41,359 nucleotides of DNA from Actinomycetota bacterium (GTDB lineage Bacteria > Actinomycetota > Acidimicrobiia > Acidimicrobiales > JAMCPL01): positions 1 through 41,359 of the forward strand of contig JAMCPL010000029.1 in assembly GCA_023379675.1 (NCBI GenBank). The letters run 5' to 3'. Of the stretch, positions 1 through 8,253 are shown one piece after another. The notes under the pieces are model-generated. The model made no database searches. It saw only the letters and a program-made list of their open reading frames with translations, and was not told the DNA's origin. Position numbers and translations under genes: made by a program. Each line of letters opens with the position of its first letter. The stretch's first letter is position 1.

Positions 1-19
1 CTGACCTGGACTTTTACCG

Positions 20-92
20 AGCCCCCTGTGGGAATCGAACCCACGACACCAGCCTTACCATGGCTGTGCTCTGCCGACTGAGCTAAGGGGGC
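20..92 (-). tRNA. tRNA-Thr (anticodon GGU)
   Basis: On the minus strand the sequence folds into a full cloverleaf. The acceptor stem is GCCCCCT/AGGGGGC, the anticodon stem is CAGCC/GGCTG and the T arm is GTGGG-TTCGATT-CCCAC. The 7-nt anticodon loop ATGGTAA places GGT at positions 34-36, which reads ACC/ACU (Thr). The discriminator is T at position 20 and no CCA is encoded, so the tail must be added by CCA transferase. The isotype call rests on the anticodon. Confidence 0.95.
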
Positions 93-515
93 AAACCCTA
101 TAAGTTCAGGCCAGAGATACCTACTATGGTCGCTCAACTTGGTTGGGTGCCTACCCACGCGTTTATGGCTCGTGCGACATACGTCACCCACCACACTTGC
201 TACCCTCTGGCCTACTTCAATGGTAGCACGTGCATAGAGAGCAAGTATAATCTATGGTGATGCACGTCCATGGCATACTTGTGCCGTCTTGATGCCTTGA
301 CATCCGCATATGTAGCGGTAGCAACAAGCACTGCTTGCCAAGCAGTCTGGAGTCGTCGAACCAGATACCCGCCAGCACCGCGGCATTGTACGCCGGTATC
401 CCTATGCGACAGCTCGGCTCGTGTAGCGCAACGGATTGTCACTTGGAGAGGTAAAGGTGGGCGTTTCTCCCCGGCAGAGTGACGGCAACATGCTTATTTC
501 CAAAGTAACCGCCGG
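93..515. other. Gene-free gap with inverted repeats
   Basis: No convincing gene lies between tRNA-Thr and the yqgE-like gene. The short open frames here (about 70-76 codons) resemble nothing I recognise. Structure is present. An 8-bp perfect inverted repeat ACGTGCAT (228-235) / ATGCACGT (260-267) encloses a perfect TATAAT at 246-251. A tight hairpin ACTGCTT-GCC-AAGCAGT sits at 330-346. The hairpin has no T-run on either strand, so it is not a classical terminator. A short plus-strand transcript starting near 258 is possible but unproven. Confidence 0.4.
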
Positions 516-1133
516 TTAGTTGAGTCTGGGGTGGATCGGGTAATTGGCCATAATCGCAAGATCTCCCTCTTGGCGAAATAGCACGTCATGCCATAAACGT
601 TCCGGGTGCACCGTGAACACATCATTCGTAACGGACTCGACGGTCATCCACGCTCCAGAGTCAATCTCGTTTTCCAGCTGTCCAGGGCCCCACCCGGCAT
701 AGCCGAAGAACACACGAATGAAATCGACGGATGGTGTAAGGTCTTCGGGAGAGGTGCTCAAATCGACCACGCATATGCCGTTGAAGAGGTAGCTCACCGG
801 TCCCCTCGCTACACGACTGCCCGCACCATCGAGGAAGTTCATCACGTCCAGATCGTGCATGCGTCCGAGCCCGATAGCAGCCCCGGGCGACACCGGCCCA
901 CCAGCAAATACAACAGCCGGAGGCGCCAACTCGACATATGGCTCCCACTCCCCTGCAAGCACATCATGCACCTTGGTGATGCTCGGCTGGTTGAGAATTA
1001 CACCAAGAGCACCCTCGGACCTGTGTTCGAGAAGGAGCACTATGCTCCTGTCGAAGTTGGAATCCGACAATTTTGGGGAAGCAACCAGAAGCCTACCCGC
1101 CAGAACCGGGGACGGATCTATGCCGTCAATCAT
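516..1133 (-). CDS. YqgE/AlgH family protein (UPF0301)
   Basis: The 205-aa protein matches the YqgE/AlgH family along its whole length, and the size is usual for the family. The N-terminal stretch LAGRLLVASPKLSDSNF is followed by VILNQPS and FAGGPV, and later by FFGYAGWGPGQLENEI, the family signature. Family members are cytosolic alpha/beta proteins of unsettled biochemical function, although the Pseudomonas homologue was first linked to alginate regulation. The ATG at 1133 follows AAGGAA at a good distance. The gene is last in a minus-strand series behind the transglutaminase-like gene, with a 132-nt gap, so it may or may not share that transcript. The family call is firm; the cellular role is unknown. 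Confidence 0.9.
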   Translation of the reverse strand: MIDGIDPSPVLAGRLLVASPKLSDSNFDRSIVLLLEHRSEGALGVILNQPSITKVHDVLAGEWEPYVELAPPAVVFAGGPVSPGAAIGLGRMHDLDVMNFLDGAGSRVARGPVSYLFNGICVVDLSTSPEDLTPSVDFIRVFFGYAGWGPGQLENEIDSGAWMTVESVTNDVFTVHPERLWHDVLFRQEGDLAIMANYPIHPRLN

Positions 1134-1265
1134 GTCAATTTCCTTGGGAACAACGAATCCATGCTACCACCGAAGTTGCCATCGCAGGCGAAACCAGCCG
1201 AGGAATCCCCTAATCGGTAGATTCACCTTACCATCGCGGACACGATTAGCTGCTCACTGGACGGG

Positions 1266-3563
1266 TCATTTTCTCGCCATATCCTTGACAAGACGTTTGG
1301 ACAGGCATCCCAACTCTTCGGCTTCCAACTCTGACAGATCGGTGCTACTGTATTCACTGGCCTCGAGAAGCCGGCAAAACTCACTCAGATCGCTATACGA
1401 GAGTCCATGAGGCAACCTGCCCGCATACTCCCTCAAGGTTTCATTGTCCCTGCGTGCTACCCCGATCTTGGCGCCCTTGCGCTCGAACTTCCAGAGAGCT
1501 CTATCAACCACACTCTTTGGACGCCGTTTCAAGTAAACAAATGTCCCTGCCAACCCGACCAGCATCAGTAGTGGTGGCCACACAAATGGCTTTTCGACGA
1601 TACCTGCCGTCTCGGTTACCGTCCGACTCAAGTACCTGCCGACGATTACGGACAAAACCGACCCTGGAGACGGGTTGGCCAGTGGAACGTGGGCAGTGGG
1701 ATCGAAATTCTGCCAACCCAGCCCGGGGAACCACACCTGTACCCAGGCATGCGCATCTTTGGCTTGGACATCGTACAGGTCCGTAATCGGGTTGTACGGC
1801 CCGGGAACATACCCGACCGCTTCACGGGCGGGGATACCCAGCAGCCTCATCATGACAGCCAGTGATGTCGATATCTGCTCGCAGTAGCCCCGTCTGGTAT
1901 GGAATATGAATTCATTGACCGCATCGGTTCCTGGGGGAAGTGGCGGAATATTGGTAGTATACTTCAAGTGCCTGCCCATCCATCCTTCCAGTGCCTGCAC
2001 CTCTCCGTAAACCGATGTGGCTCCACGTACGATGGAATATGTCAGCTTCTTCAGAGCAGCGTACCTCTGTGCAGGGCCGGGAAGCTGAGTATATCGTGCC
2101 ATCTGGCTTCCCGTTAGTCCTATAGAACCTATGAACGTCTCGGTAGTCCCATTAATATCTCCCAAAGTGGCTTTCGACCCAGTGGGATATGCCGTCTGCC
2201 CTTTCGGCAACTTGCTCACTTCCTCCATGGCCTGAGGAGCGGCCCTGTTGGAGTTGGAAAGCACGGTGTATATGGTTCCCGGACCCATTGCATACCCCGT
2301 TCTGATCGACCGTCCGGGACCAATGTACAGGTTGCTTCCGGAGAACCACACCTGAGACCTCTGCTCGCTGCCAAAGATAAGACTCGGAATCGTCTTCTGC
2401 ACGTAAAACGTCTGGATGTCAGCAGAGCCGACAGTACTAGCACTCGCTGAATTCAGGCTTCCGGCATCGGTACTCCCTAGACTGTGCAGGCTGGTACTCC
2501 CCTCACTATCCTGCCGGCTGGTTTTAGAATGCAGGTCGCCAGGAAAATTCACGCTCGATCTCTGCACGAGCTCACTGGGAATGACAAAGTCTGGTCCTCC
2601 ACCGACGCTGGTGACATAGCTGCTATCATGTGTCCAGCTGACCCCATTCCAGTTGTCAAAAGTCTCACCCAGCCAATACCCTGGAGCTGATGCCCGCACC
2701 CGCATAATCACTTCGTTACCGAGTTGTCCGCGTATTGCCAGATTCAATGGTCCCGAAAACCCGAGATAACCGCCTACACCAATGCGACCTGCTGGACTGC
2801 CTGGTTTAGCCGGCAGGTTCCCCCTTGGGCCGCCCGAGGATATGGCGCTCGGTAGCGGCAGATGAAGATCGCGTGCAAGGCTATCGGGAAATGCCAGCGT
2901 ATGGTTGGGTTGAGGCGGAGGCAATAATGCCAGAGCGATAGCACCTACCAGCATGGATGCCACCGTTGCCCACAGAGCCACCGGCACTCCCAACATTGCC
3001 AACCGTATGCCCGCCATGCTTGACCACGCAGTGACTAAGCCGTAGCCGCAAATGAAGGCCCATAAAATCACGAAGACTCCAAATGTGAGATCGGTGGCTT
3101 GAGCTGCCGCCACCGCCATCAATGTGGCTGAGCCGGCCAGCGAGAACATGAGGTCACGACGTGCCCGCACGTCAAAGGAGTGTAACACTTGCATGAGCGT
3201 GAACAGCACGGCCAGTGGAGCCTCAACCAAGCCAATGGTGACGATCCCCCGTTCGTTCGAGACTGTGTTAAAGAAATGGACAAATGCCGCCAGCGCACCG
3301 GCAGCAAGAAGTAGCTTGAGCCAACCATCCGAATGTGCTCTGGCAATATACGAATAGAGCATTCCAATAGTGATGCCGCAAACGGCCATAATGACGAATG
3401 ATACCGATAGCTCGGACTCGAAAACACATGCGGCAAGGCTGATTACGACTGCTCCCCATACTGCAAACCGTAAGGGCAAGGACTGCTCGGGTGCACTGGA
3501 TGAATTGGCCTGCTTAATGAATGCAACCAGTGCCCGCAAGGTGCCCCGATGCTCAGATCGCAC
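1266..3563 (-). CDS. Transglutaminase-like membrane protein (DUF3488/TgpA type)
   Basis: This 765-aa integral membrane protein has several N-terminal hydrophobic helices, a long extracytoplasmic region rich in Ser/Gly and a transglutaminase-like core. Near the C-terminus there is one more membrane helix (WPPLLMLVGLAGTFVYL) and a charged cytoplasmic tail resembling DUF4129. The papain-like triad is visible as Cys in RRGYCEQ, His in DAHAWVQVW and Asp in NFDPTA, at about residues 561, 605 and 621. The frame is open to 3638, but GTG at 3563 is the preferred start: it overlaps the DUF58 stop by 11 nt and follows AAGGGTGG. Family members sit beside MoxR and DUF58 genes, as here, and are thought to act in envelope or peptide processing. 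The substrate is unknown. Confidence 0.88.
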   Translation of the reverse strand: MRSEHRGTLRALVAFIKQANSSSAPEQSLPLRFAVWGAVVISLAACVFESELSVSFVIMAVCGITIGMLYSYIARAHSDGWLKLLLAAGALAAFVHFFNTVSNERGIVTIGLVEAPLAVLFTLMQVLHSFDVRARRDLMFSLAGSATLMAVAAAQATDLTFGVFVILWAFICGYGLVTAWSSMAGIRLAMLGVPVALWATVASMLVGAIALALLPPPQPNHTLAFPDSLARDLHLPLPSAISSGGPRGNLPAKPGSPAGRIGVGGYLGFSGPLNLAIRGQLGNEVIMRVRASAPGYWLGETFDNWNGVSWTHDSSYVTSVGGGPDFVIPSELVQRSSVNFPGDLHSKTSRQDSEGSTSLHSLGSTDAGSLNSASASTVGSADIQTFYVQKTIPSLIFGSEQRSQVWFSGSNLYIGPGRSIRTGYAMGPGTIYTVLSNSNRAAPQAMEEVSKLPKGQTAYPTGSKATLGDINGTTETFIGSIGLTGSQMARYTQLPGPAQRYAALKKLTYSIVRGATSVYGEVQALEGWMGRHLKYTTNIPPLPPGTDAVNEFIFHTRRGYCEQISTSLAVMMRLLGIPAREAVGYVPGPYNPITDLYDVQAKDAHAWVQVWFPGLGWQNFDPTAHVPLANPSPGSVLSVIVGRYLSRTVTETAGIVEKPFVWPPLLMLVGLAGTFVYLKRRPKSVVDRALWKFERKGAKIGVARRDNETLREYAGRLPHGLSYSDLSEFCRLLEASEYSSTDLSELEAEELGCLSKRLVKDMARK

Positions 3564-4791
3564 CCGGTACCACCCTTGAATTACCCGTTTCTGATGATGC
3601 GGCACTCGAACTCCCCGATTCGGGTACAGCCCTTGCAAGGCGGCGACCAGCCGATGTGATGTCCCTTACGCTGCGACATATCCTCCCTTCCATCTCCAGC
3701 GTGATCATGACAAGCTCCCTACCGGACCTGATCATCCAATCCACTGACCCCATCAGTCGCTCGGCAAGCAAATCTGCCTCATCTACGTCCGAGGACAGCC
3801 TCACGTCAAGCAATACGGGTTGCCCCTGCTGTATCTCACGTTCTCTAGCCATCAAGCGTCCAGCGTGAGCACTCGCAGGCCAGTGCACATCTCGAGGCAG
3901 ATCGCCCGGCACGTACTGCCTGACTCCTCTCTGGTATCCCGTATAGGATCCTGGCCGACCTGCCGTACCATACAAGTCGCCGCCGGACAATCCCTCGAGA
4001 ATATCTGTGTCAAGAGGCTCGCCCCGACGAGGTGCAACATGGATAGGATATCCCAGATCAAGTGTCGCCTTTTTGTGCCACCACAGAATACCCAGTGGCC
4101 AGGCCGTAGCAACGTCAAATTCCAGCCTGTCCACAAGCCCTCTCCGCAGGCTGGTCAACCTGCACGGCACGCGCAGAGGGCCGCTACTTGCCCCACGGAT
4201 TGCCATCCCGTCAATGCTCTTAGACTCACCCACGACGGCAATGCTGCGCCGCGTGGTTTCACCGGAATACGTACCAGCAGTTTGACCCGCTGGATCCACC
4301 CGGCTGTAGGATCGGCCGTCAACCAGCCCATAGTACCCGGCATCATCGCCGTCACCAGCCCGGTTGAATCCCAATGGCAGCACGCGCGCAAAAAAGTTGG
4401 TGCGTAGATCCACTGCATAATCACCGCCAGCAATGACATCAGCAGGAATGTTGACAGGTTGCACTCGTAATCCCCAACAGGCCAGCGCAGGAACAAATAG
4501 ACCAGTAAACGCATAACCGCCAATCACGACGCCCATGGCCTGTACCCATCCAGATCCACTCTGATGGGCCACCCCACCCCATGCAAGCAGTATGGCTATT
4601 GCCGTAAGAAACGGAACAAGGCCTCTAGAAGGATGGGGAACACCGTAGCGCACTATAACGGTATCGGCCACATTGCTCCTCCCTGTCGTGTCTGAATCGC
4701 TACGCTGGTCGGGTGCAGGAAGCACCGACCGGCCAGGAATCACTACGCTGCGGCGAACGGCACCCGGCTTACGTAGAGCAGCACCACTCAC
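3553..4791 (-). CDS. DUF58 domain protein
   Basis: The 412-aa protein has two N-terminal membrane helices, a soluble middle part and the DUF58 signature near the C-terminus: RQYVPGDLPRDVHWPASAHAGRLMARE, read here in two parts (RQYVPGDLPRDVHW, then ASAHAGRLMARE). After it comes a VWA-like strand (PVLLDVRLSSDVD). DUF58 proteins occur with MoxR ATPases in operons thought to assemble or activate envelope or metal-dependent complexes. The start overlaps the MoxR stop by 4 nt and the stop overlaps the transglutaminase start, so translational coupling is likely. The C-terminal tail is Ser/Gly-rich and probably disordered. The exact function is not known. Confidence 0.88.
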   Translation of the reverse strand: MSGAALRKPGAVRRSVVIPGRSVLPAPDQRSDSDTTGRSNVADTVIVRYGVPHPSRGLVPFLTAIAILLAWGGVAHQSGSGWVQAMGVVIGGYAFTGLFVPALACWGLRVQPVNIPADVIAGGDYAVDLRTNFFARVLPLGFNRAGDGDDAGYYGLVDGRSYSRVDPAGQTAGTYSGETTRRSIAVVGESKSIDGMAIRGASSGPLRVPCRLTSLRRGLVDRLEFDVATAWPLGILWWHKKATLDLGYPIHVAPRRGEPLDTDILEGLSGGDLYGTAGRPGSYTGYQRGVRQYVPGDLPRDVHWPASAHAGRLMAREREIQQGQPVLLDVRLSSDVDEADLLAERLMGSVDWMIRSGRELVMITLEMEGRICRSVRDITSAGRRLARAVPESGSSSAASSETGNSRVVPGAI

Positions 4792-5927
4792 GGCCGCGGT
4801 ACCGCCATATTCGCAAGCAGGTCGCCAACCACCTCCCTACCTGATACGCCGTCGGTCAGCAGCCTATGTCTCAGCACGCCGTAGGCGACCGCTTTCACAT
4901 CATCCGGGATGACATAGGTGCGACCGGACACCAGCGCATATGCTTGCGCCACTCTTGTAAGGGTAATCGCGGCGCGAGGGCTGGCTCCAAGCATCACATG
5001 GCGGTGCGTTCTCGTTGCCCTGCACAGCCTTACTGCCATCTCCGCCACCTTCTCCACCACGGTGACGGCCCTGACTGCGTCCTGGGCATAGGACCAGCCG
5101 TTGCCGTCGCACACGGGCTTCACATCAGGCAATGCACTTTCGCCGCCGTGAAAGAGTGATATGTCCACTTCGGTGGCCTCATCGGGATATCCTATCGTGG
5201 TACATACGCCAAAACGATCCAGCTGGCTCTCTACAAGTGGAAAGGTCCCCAGTTCCGAAAGAGGGTTCTGAGTCGCTATCACTATGTGCGGCGAAGGCAA
5301 CGGCAACGAGTCACCGTCGATGGTCACCTGCCTTTCGGCCATAGCCTCCAGCAACGCGGCTTGGGTACGTGGCGGTGTCCTGTTCAGCTCATCGAAAAGA
5401 ACGATACTGGCAAACAGCGGCCCTTTACGGATCTCCCACGAGCCCTTGTCCGGTAGGTATACCGACACGCCTGTAATGTCCGATGGGAGCAGATCCGGAT
5501 GACCCTGCACCCGGCTATGCGAAGCCTGCACTGCCATAGCAATCGCCTTGGCCAGGATGGTCTTGCCCACCCCTGGTACATCCTCCACAAGCAGGTGCGA
5601 GCCGCTCAACATGGCAAGCACTGCTGCAAGCACTGCATGGTCGGCACCGAGCAGGACGCCTGACAGCGTGGATCTCAACCTGCTGGCAAGTTCGATTGCA
5701 TAGGCGAAACGGTCATCATACTGGCCGTCCCGGTCAATATCGCGACCGGTGGGTTTCACGGGCGAGCCGTTTACCTTGCCGTCACGCACGAACTGGTGCG
5801 CCGGCTGCCGGTAATGCACTGGCCGACCATTGCCATCGATTGCGGCGCCCCGCAATCCGTCCTCATCGTAGCCGGATACGGCATCGACAAGCTCATCTGC
5901 ATGCGGCGATTCATTCGAGACGTCCAC
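4788..5927 (-). CDS. MoxR-type AAA+ ATPase
   Basis: A 379-aa MoxR-family chaperone-like ATPase. Walker A is DVPGVGKT at residues 116-123, Walker B is IVLFDELNR at about 175-183, and sensor 1 is ATQNP at 218-222. The C-terminal lid helices carry the usual VIPDDVKAVAYGVLRHRL. The first 65-70 residues are polar, unlike the family core, and may be disordered. The start is GTG with GGAGGGG only at a distance, so a shorter protein is possible. It heads the MoxR-DUF58-transglutaminase set, in which the ATPase is thought to remodel or load a partner using ATP. The client is unknown. Confidence 0.92.
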   Translation of the reverse strand: MDVSNESPHADELVDAVSGYDEDGLRGAAIDGNGRPVHYRQPAHQFVRDGKVNGSPVKPTGRDIDRDGQYDDRFAYAIELASRLRSTLSGVLLGADHAVLAAVLAMLSGSHLLVEDVPGVGKTILAKAIAMAVQASHSRVQGHPDLLPSDITGVSVYLPDKGSWEIRKGPLFASIVLFDELNRTPPRTQAALLEAMAERQVTIDGDSLPLPSPHIVIATQNPLSELGTFPLVESQLDRFGVCTTIGYPDEATEVDISLFHGGESALPDVKPVCDGNGWSYAQDAVRAVTVVEKVAEMAVRLCRATRTHRHVMLGASPRAAITLTRVAQAYALVSGRTYVIPDDVKAVAYGVLRHRLLTDGVSGREVVGDLLANMAVPRP

Positions 5928-5980
5928 AGATACATACTAGTGGCCCCTCCTGCAAATAGCAGCGCGATCCGGCAGGCCCT

Positions 5981-7336
5981 TCAGTTTCCTGATGGTGAAT
6001 CCAGGGACCTGAATACCATGCCTGTCCTGGGCTTGGGCCAGAAATACGTGCTCTTGGCCGGCATGCGTGTCTTGCGGCGCGCATAATCCGCAATCTGCCC
6101 AACCGTAACCGGTCTCATCAGCACTGCAAACCTAGCCTCCTTGCGCTGGACCGCATCTACGGCCTGAGCTGCGTCGGGTGTATAAGATATGTCAATGCCA
6201 TCGCCGCCACCAACAGACTTGGCCACGGCCTGAATTGCCATACCTACCAGGAACGAATCCACCTCGCCGTCTTGCCGGCGCCTTGCAAGCTCCCACATAC
6301 CATCCTGCGAAACCACGGCCATGTGCCCCCCCCTGATCACTTCCATGGCCCTTGTAATGTTAAGCGGGCCAATATCTTTCAATTCGAACTGCGAAGCGAA
6401 TGCTACCTGTAATCCCACCGAGCCGACGAAATCCGGCACCGTCAATGACACTATCCTATGGATAGGCAATACCGAGAGCTGATCCTGCGAAAGCTCCACC
6501 ATCAGCGCCATCACCATCCCTGCACCTGTCCCTGGCACAGTATCCCGCCATCTACCGCCCGAAGGGGAGATACTAGTGCGGTGCTCCGGAGCACCGTTGC
6601 CCTCAGCAAGCCCATCAACTGCCGATGAGGCCACGCCTGACTCTGTGTCTCTACCTGTCGACGGCGCCGGCAGCATGGCCGATTCTTCACTGAACGCAAG
6701 TGCGGTCTCGTAACGATGGTGCCCGTCAGCCACCACGACCGGTGCCTCTGCGACAGCCCGGCAGACCGAATCAATGACTTTGCCATCGGAAATTATCCAT
6801 AGTTCGTGCAAGACAGACTCGTCGTCCACAACGCGGACGGCAGGTGCGGCCGACGTTGCCGGTGTGTAAAGAGACCCCAGGCCGGAAGCGAGCGATAACC
6901 CCCAGATGGGCGATATATTAGCCCTACAGTGACGGAGCAGTTCGAGTCTGTCGGTCTTGTCTTTCGGAATGGTCTCTTCATGAGGGAGTATGCCGTCGCC
7001 AGGCGGCTCGAGGGAAAGCGCACCCACCACGCCTATGGTGGAGACTCCATTAGGAGGGGTCATGCGGTAGATGTAAAGCGACGGGTCATGATCGTACAGC
7101 ACGGTCCCATTCCTCAGCCAACTTGTCCAGATATCCGCTGCCGACTCGTAACGATCGGCAAAGCCAGACCGTTCAGCAGGTAGCTCTACATGGATGGCAT
7201 TGGCGCTATTCCGAGCCGCCAGGATGCTCCTTTCGGCATCATCCACTATATCGTACGGCGGAGAAATCACCTCACCTATAGGGATGGAAGGAGCGTAACG
7301 TATTCCGTAAAATGGTTCAAATCGCGGCACACTCAA
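5981..7336 (-). CDS. DUF1015 family protein
   Basis: The 451-aa protein starts with the DUF1015 signature (PRFEPFYGIRY, then SPPYDIVDD) and contains VVADGHHRYETALAF and EETIPKDKTDRLELL, which are typical motifs. Some family members are annotated as phosphatase- or HTH-related, but no activity is securely established. About 40 polar residues in the middle (near the TGRDTESG stretch) look like a loop. The start is TTG at 7336 or GTG two codons later, and neither has a good Shine-Dalgarno sequence. It is the first gene of the minus-strand series, 53 nt before MoxR, and divergent from the pgsA-like gene. Whether it works with MoxR is not shown by the sequence. Confidence 0.85.
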   Translation of the reverse strand: MSVPRFEPFYGIRYAPSIPIGEVISPPYDIVDDAERSILAARNSANAIHVELPAERSGFADRYESAADIWTSWLRNGTVLYDHDPSLYIYRMTPPNGVSTIGVVGALSLEPPGDGILPHEETIPKDKTDRLELLRHCRANISPIWGLSLASGLGSLYTPATSAAPAVRVVDDESVLHELWIISDGKVIDSVCRAVAEAPVVVADGHHRYETALAFSEESAMLPAPSTGRDTESGVASSAVDGLAEGNGAPEHRTSISPSGGRWRDTVPGTGAGMVMALMVELSQDQLSVLPIHRIVSLTVPDFVGSVGLQVAFASQFELKDIGPLNITRAMEVIRGGHMAVVSQDGMWELARRRQDGEVDSFLVGMAIQAVAKSVGGGDGIDISYTPDAAQAVDAVQRKEARFAVLMRPVTVGQIADYARRKTRMPAKSTYFWPKPRTGMVFRSLDSPSGN

Positions 7337-7526
7337 TACTTACCACAAATATGCCACTTCCACTAATTCCTTTAGGTGAAGCATCGGCATCGAGCCGCGC
7401 AATCTGACAACAGGCGACCAGTGGGTGGATGATTGACATGCATCATTGGTCAGATAATCAGCAAGGTGGCCCGCCGGTCTATGCGAATCCACAAGATAGA
7501 TTGAACTACTGGCCACCCAGCCTTGG

Positions 7527-7532
7527 TAGACT
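7527..7532 (+). promoter_or_regulatory. Possible -10 hexamer of a leaderless pgsA transcript
   Basis: TAGACT fits the TANNNT form of an actinobacterial -10 element and lies 6 nt before the GTG at 7539, which has no Shine-Dalgarno sequence. TTGAAC occurs 20 nt upstream, too far for an ordinary -35. The call rests on the same pattern recurring before other genes here. Confidence 0.25.
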
Positions 7533-7538
7533 GGCGCT

Positions 7539-8177
7539 GTGCAGGATTACAAAGAAGCCTCTGCCGCAGTGCCGTCGCAATCACAGCCGCAGCCCATACA
7601 TGACCTGTCAAGACTCGCCACCCTACCCAACCTGATCACTGCAGTTCGCATAGCATGCATACCCGTCTTTCTCCAGCTCACGCTAGTCTCCCACCGCCTA
7701 GTCGCAGGAGCGATCCTGCTCGCGGCCTTGGGCGCAACCGACTGGGTCGACGGCCAAGTGGCACGCAGGTTCAACCAGGTATCCTCTGCAGGCAAGATAC
7801 TGGACCCCACGGCCGACAGGCTGCTCGTTGTCGCCGGCATAGTTGCAGCCATCTGGACCGGAGCCGTACCATATTGGCTGGTGGTTGTTGTGCTTTCCAG
7901 GGAAATCATTGTCAGCCTGGCTGTGGTCATCCTGGCCGCAATCGGAGCTGATCATATAGACGTGCTGGTGGTAGGCAAGGCGGGTACGTTCGCCATCATG
8001 GTGGCCATTCCGGCATTCCTGATATCGCATGGAGGCGCATCATGGCAAGAACCCTTCCATATGATCGCGTGGATAGCCGCGGCCGGGGGGATTGTTCTCG
8101 GATGGATCGCAGTTGGAGCCTATGTGCCCGCAGCGAAAAAAGCCCTATCGACACGAAAGAAGAGATTGACACGGTGA
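7539..8177 (+). CDS. pgsA: CDP-diacylglycerol-glycerol-3-phosphate 3-phosphatidyltransferase-like protein
   Basis: A 212-aa membrane enzyme of the CDP-alcohol phosphatidyltransferase family. The signature D-x2-D-G-x2-A-R-x8-G-x3-D-x3-D is complete: D68, D71, G72, A75, R76, G85, D89 and D93. About five hydrophobic helices follow, starting with LPNLITAVRIACIPVFLQL, the usual N-terminus of PgsA. PgsA joins glycerol-3-phosphate to CDP-diacylglycerol, the committed step to phosphatidylglycerol and cardiolipin. The 28 polar residues before LPNLIT depend on a GTG start without a Shine-Dalgarno sequence. The superfamily call is certain. The acceptor alcohol (glycerol-3-phosphate rather than inositol phosphate) is inferred from overall resemblance. 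Confidence 0.85.
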   Translation: MQDYKEASAAVPSQSQPQPIHDLSRLATLPNLITAVRIACIPVFLQLTLVSHRLVAGAILLAALGATDWVDGQVARRFNQVSSAGKILDPTADRLLVVAGIVAAIWTGAVPYWLVVVVLSREIIVSLAVVILAAIGADHIDVLVVGKAGTFAIMVAIPAFLISHGGASWQEPFHMIAWIAAAGGIVLGWIAVGAYVPAAKKALSTRKKRLTR

Positions 8178-8253
8178 GGACGGCAAAATCCCGCCATCTC
8201 CCTGAAACGTCCGGAGCAGCAACGGCCAGCAATATACAAAGGAGGCAATTGCA

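Noticed and set aside
270-482. 70-codon frame downstream of TATAAT
   Set aside because: The composition and lack of any recognisable motif suggest chance, and there is no ribosome site.
7433-7438. TTGACA before pgsA as a -35 element
   Set aside because: The best downstream -10 (GATAAT) is only 14 nt away and lies 90 nt before the gene.
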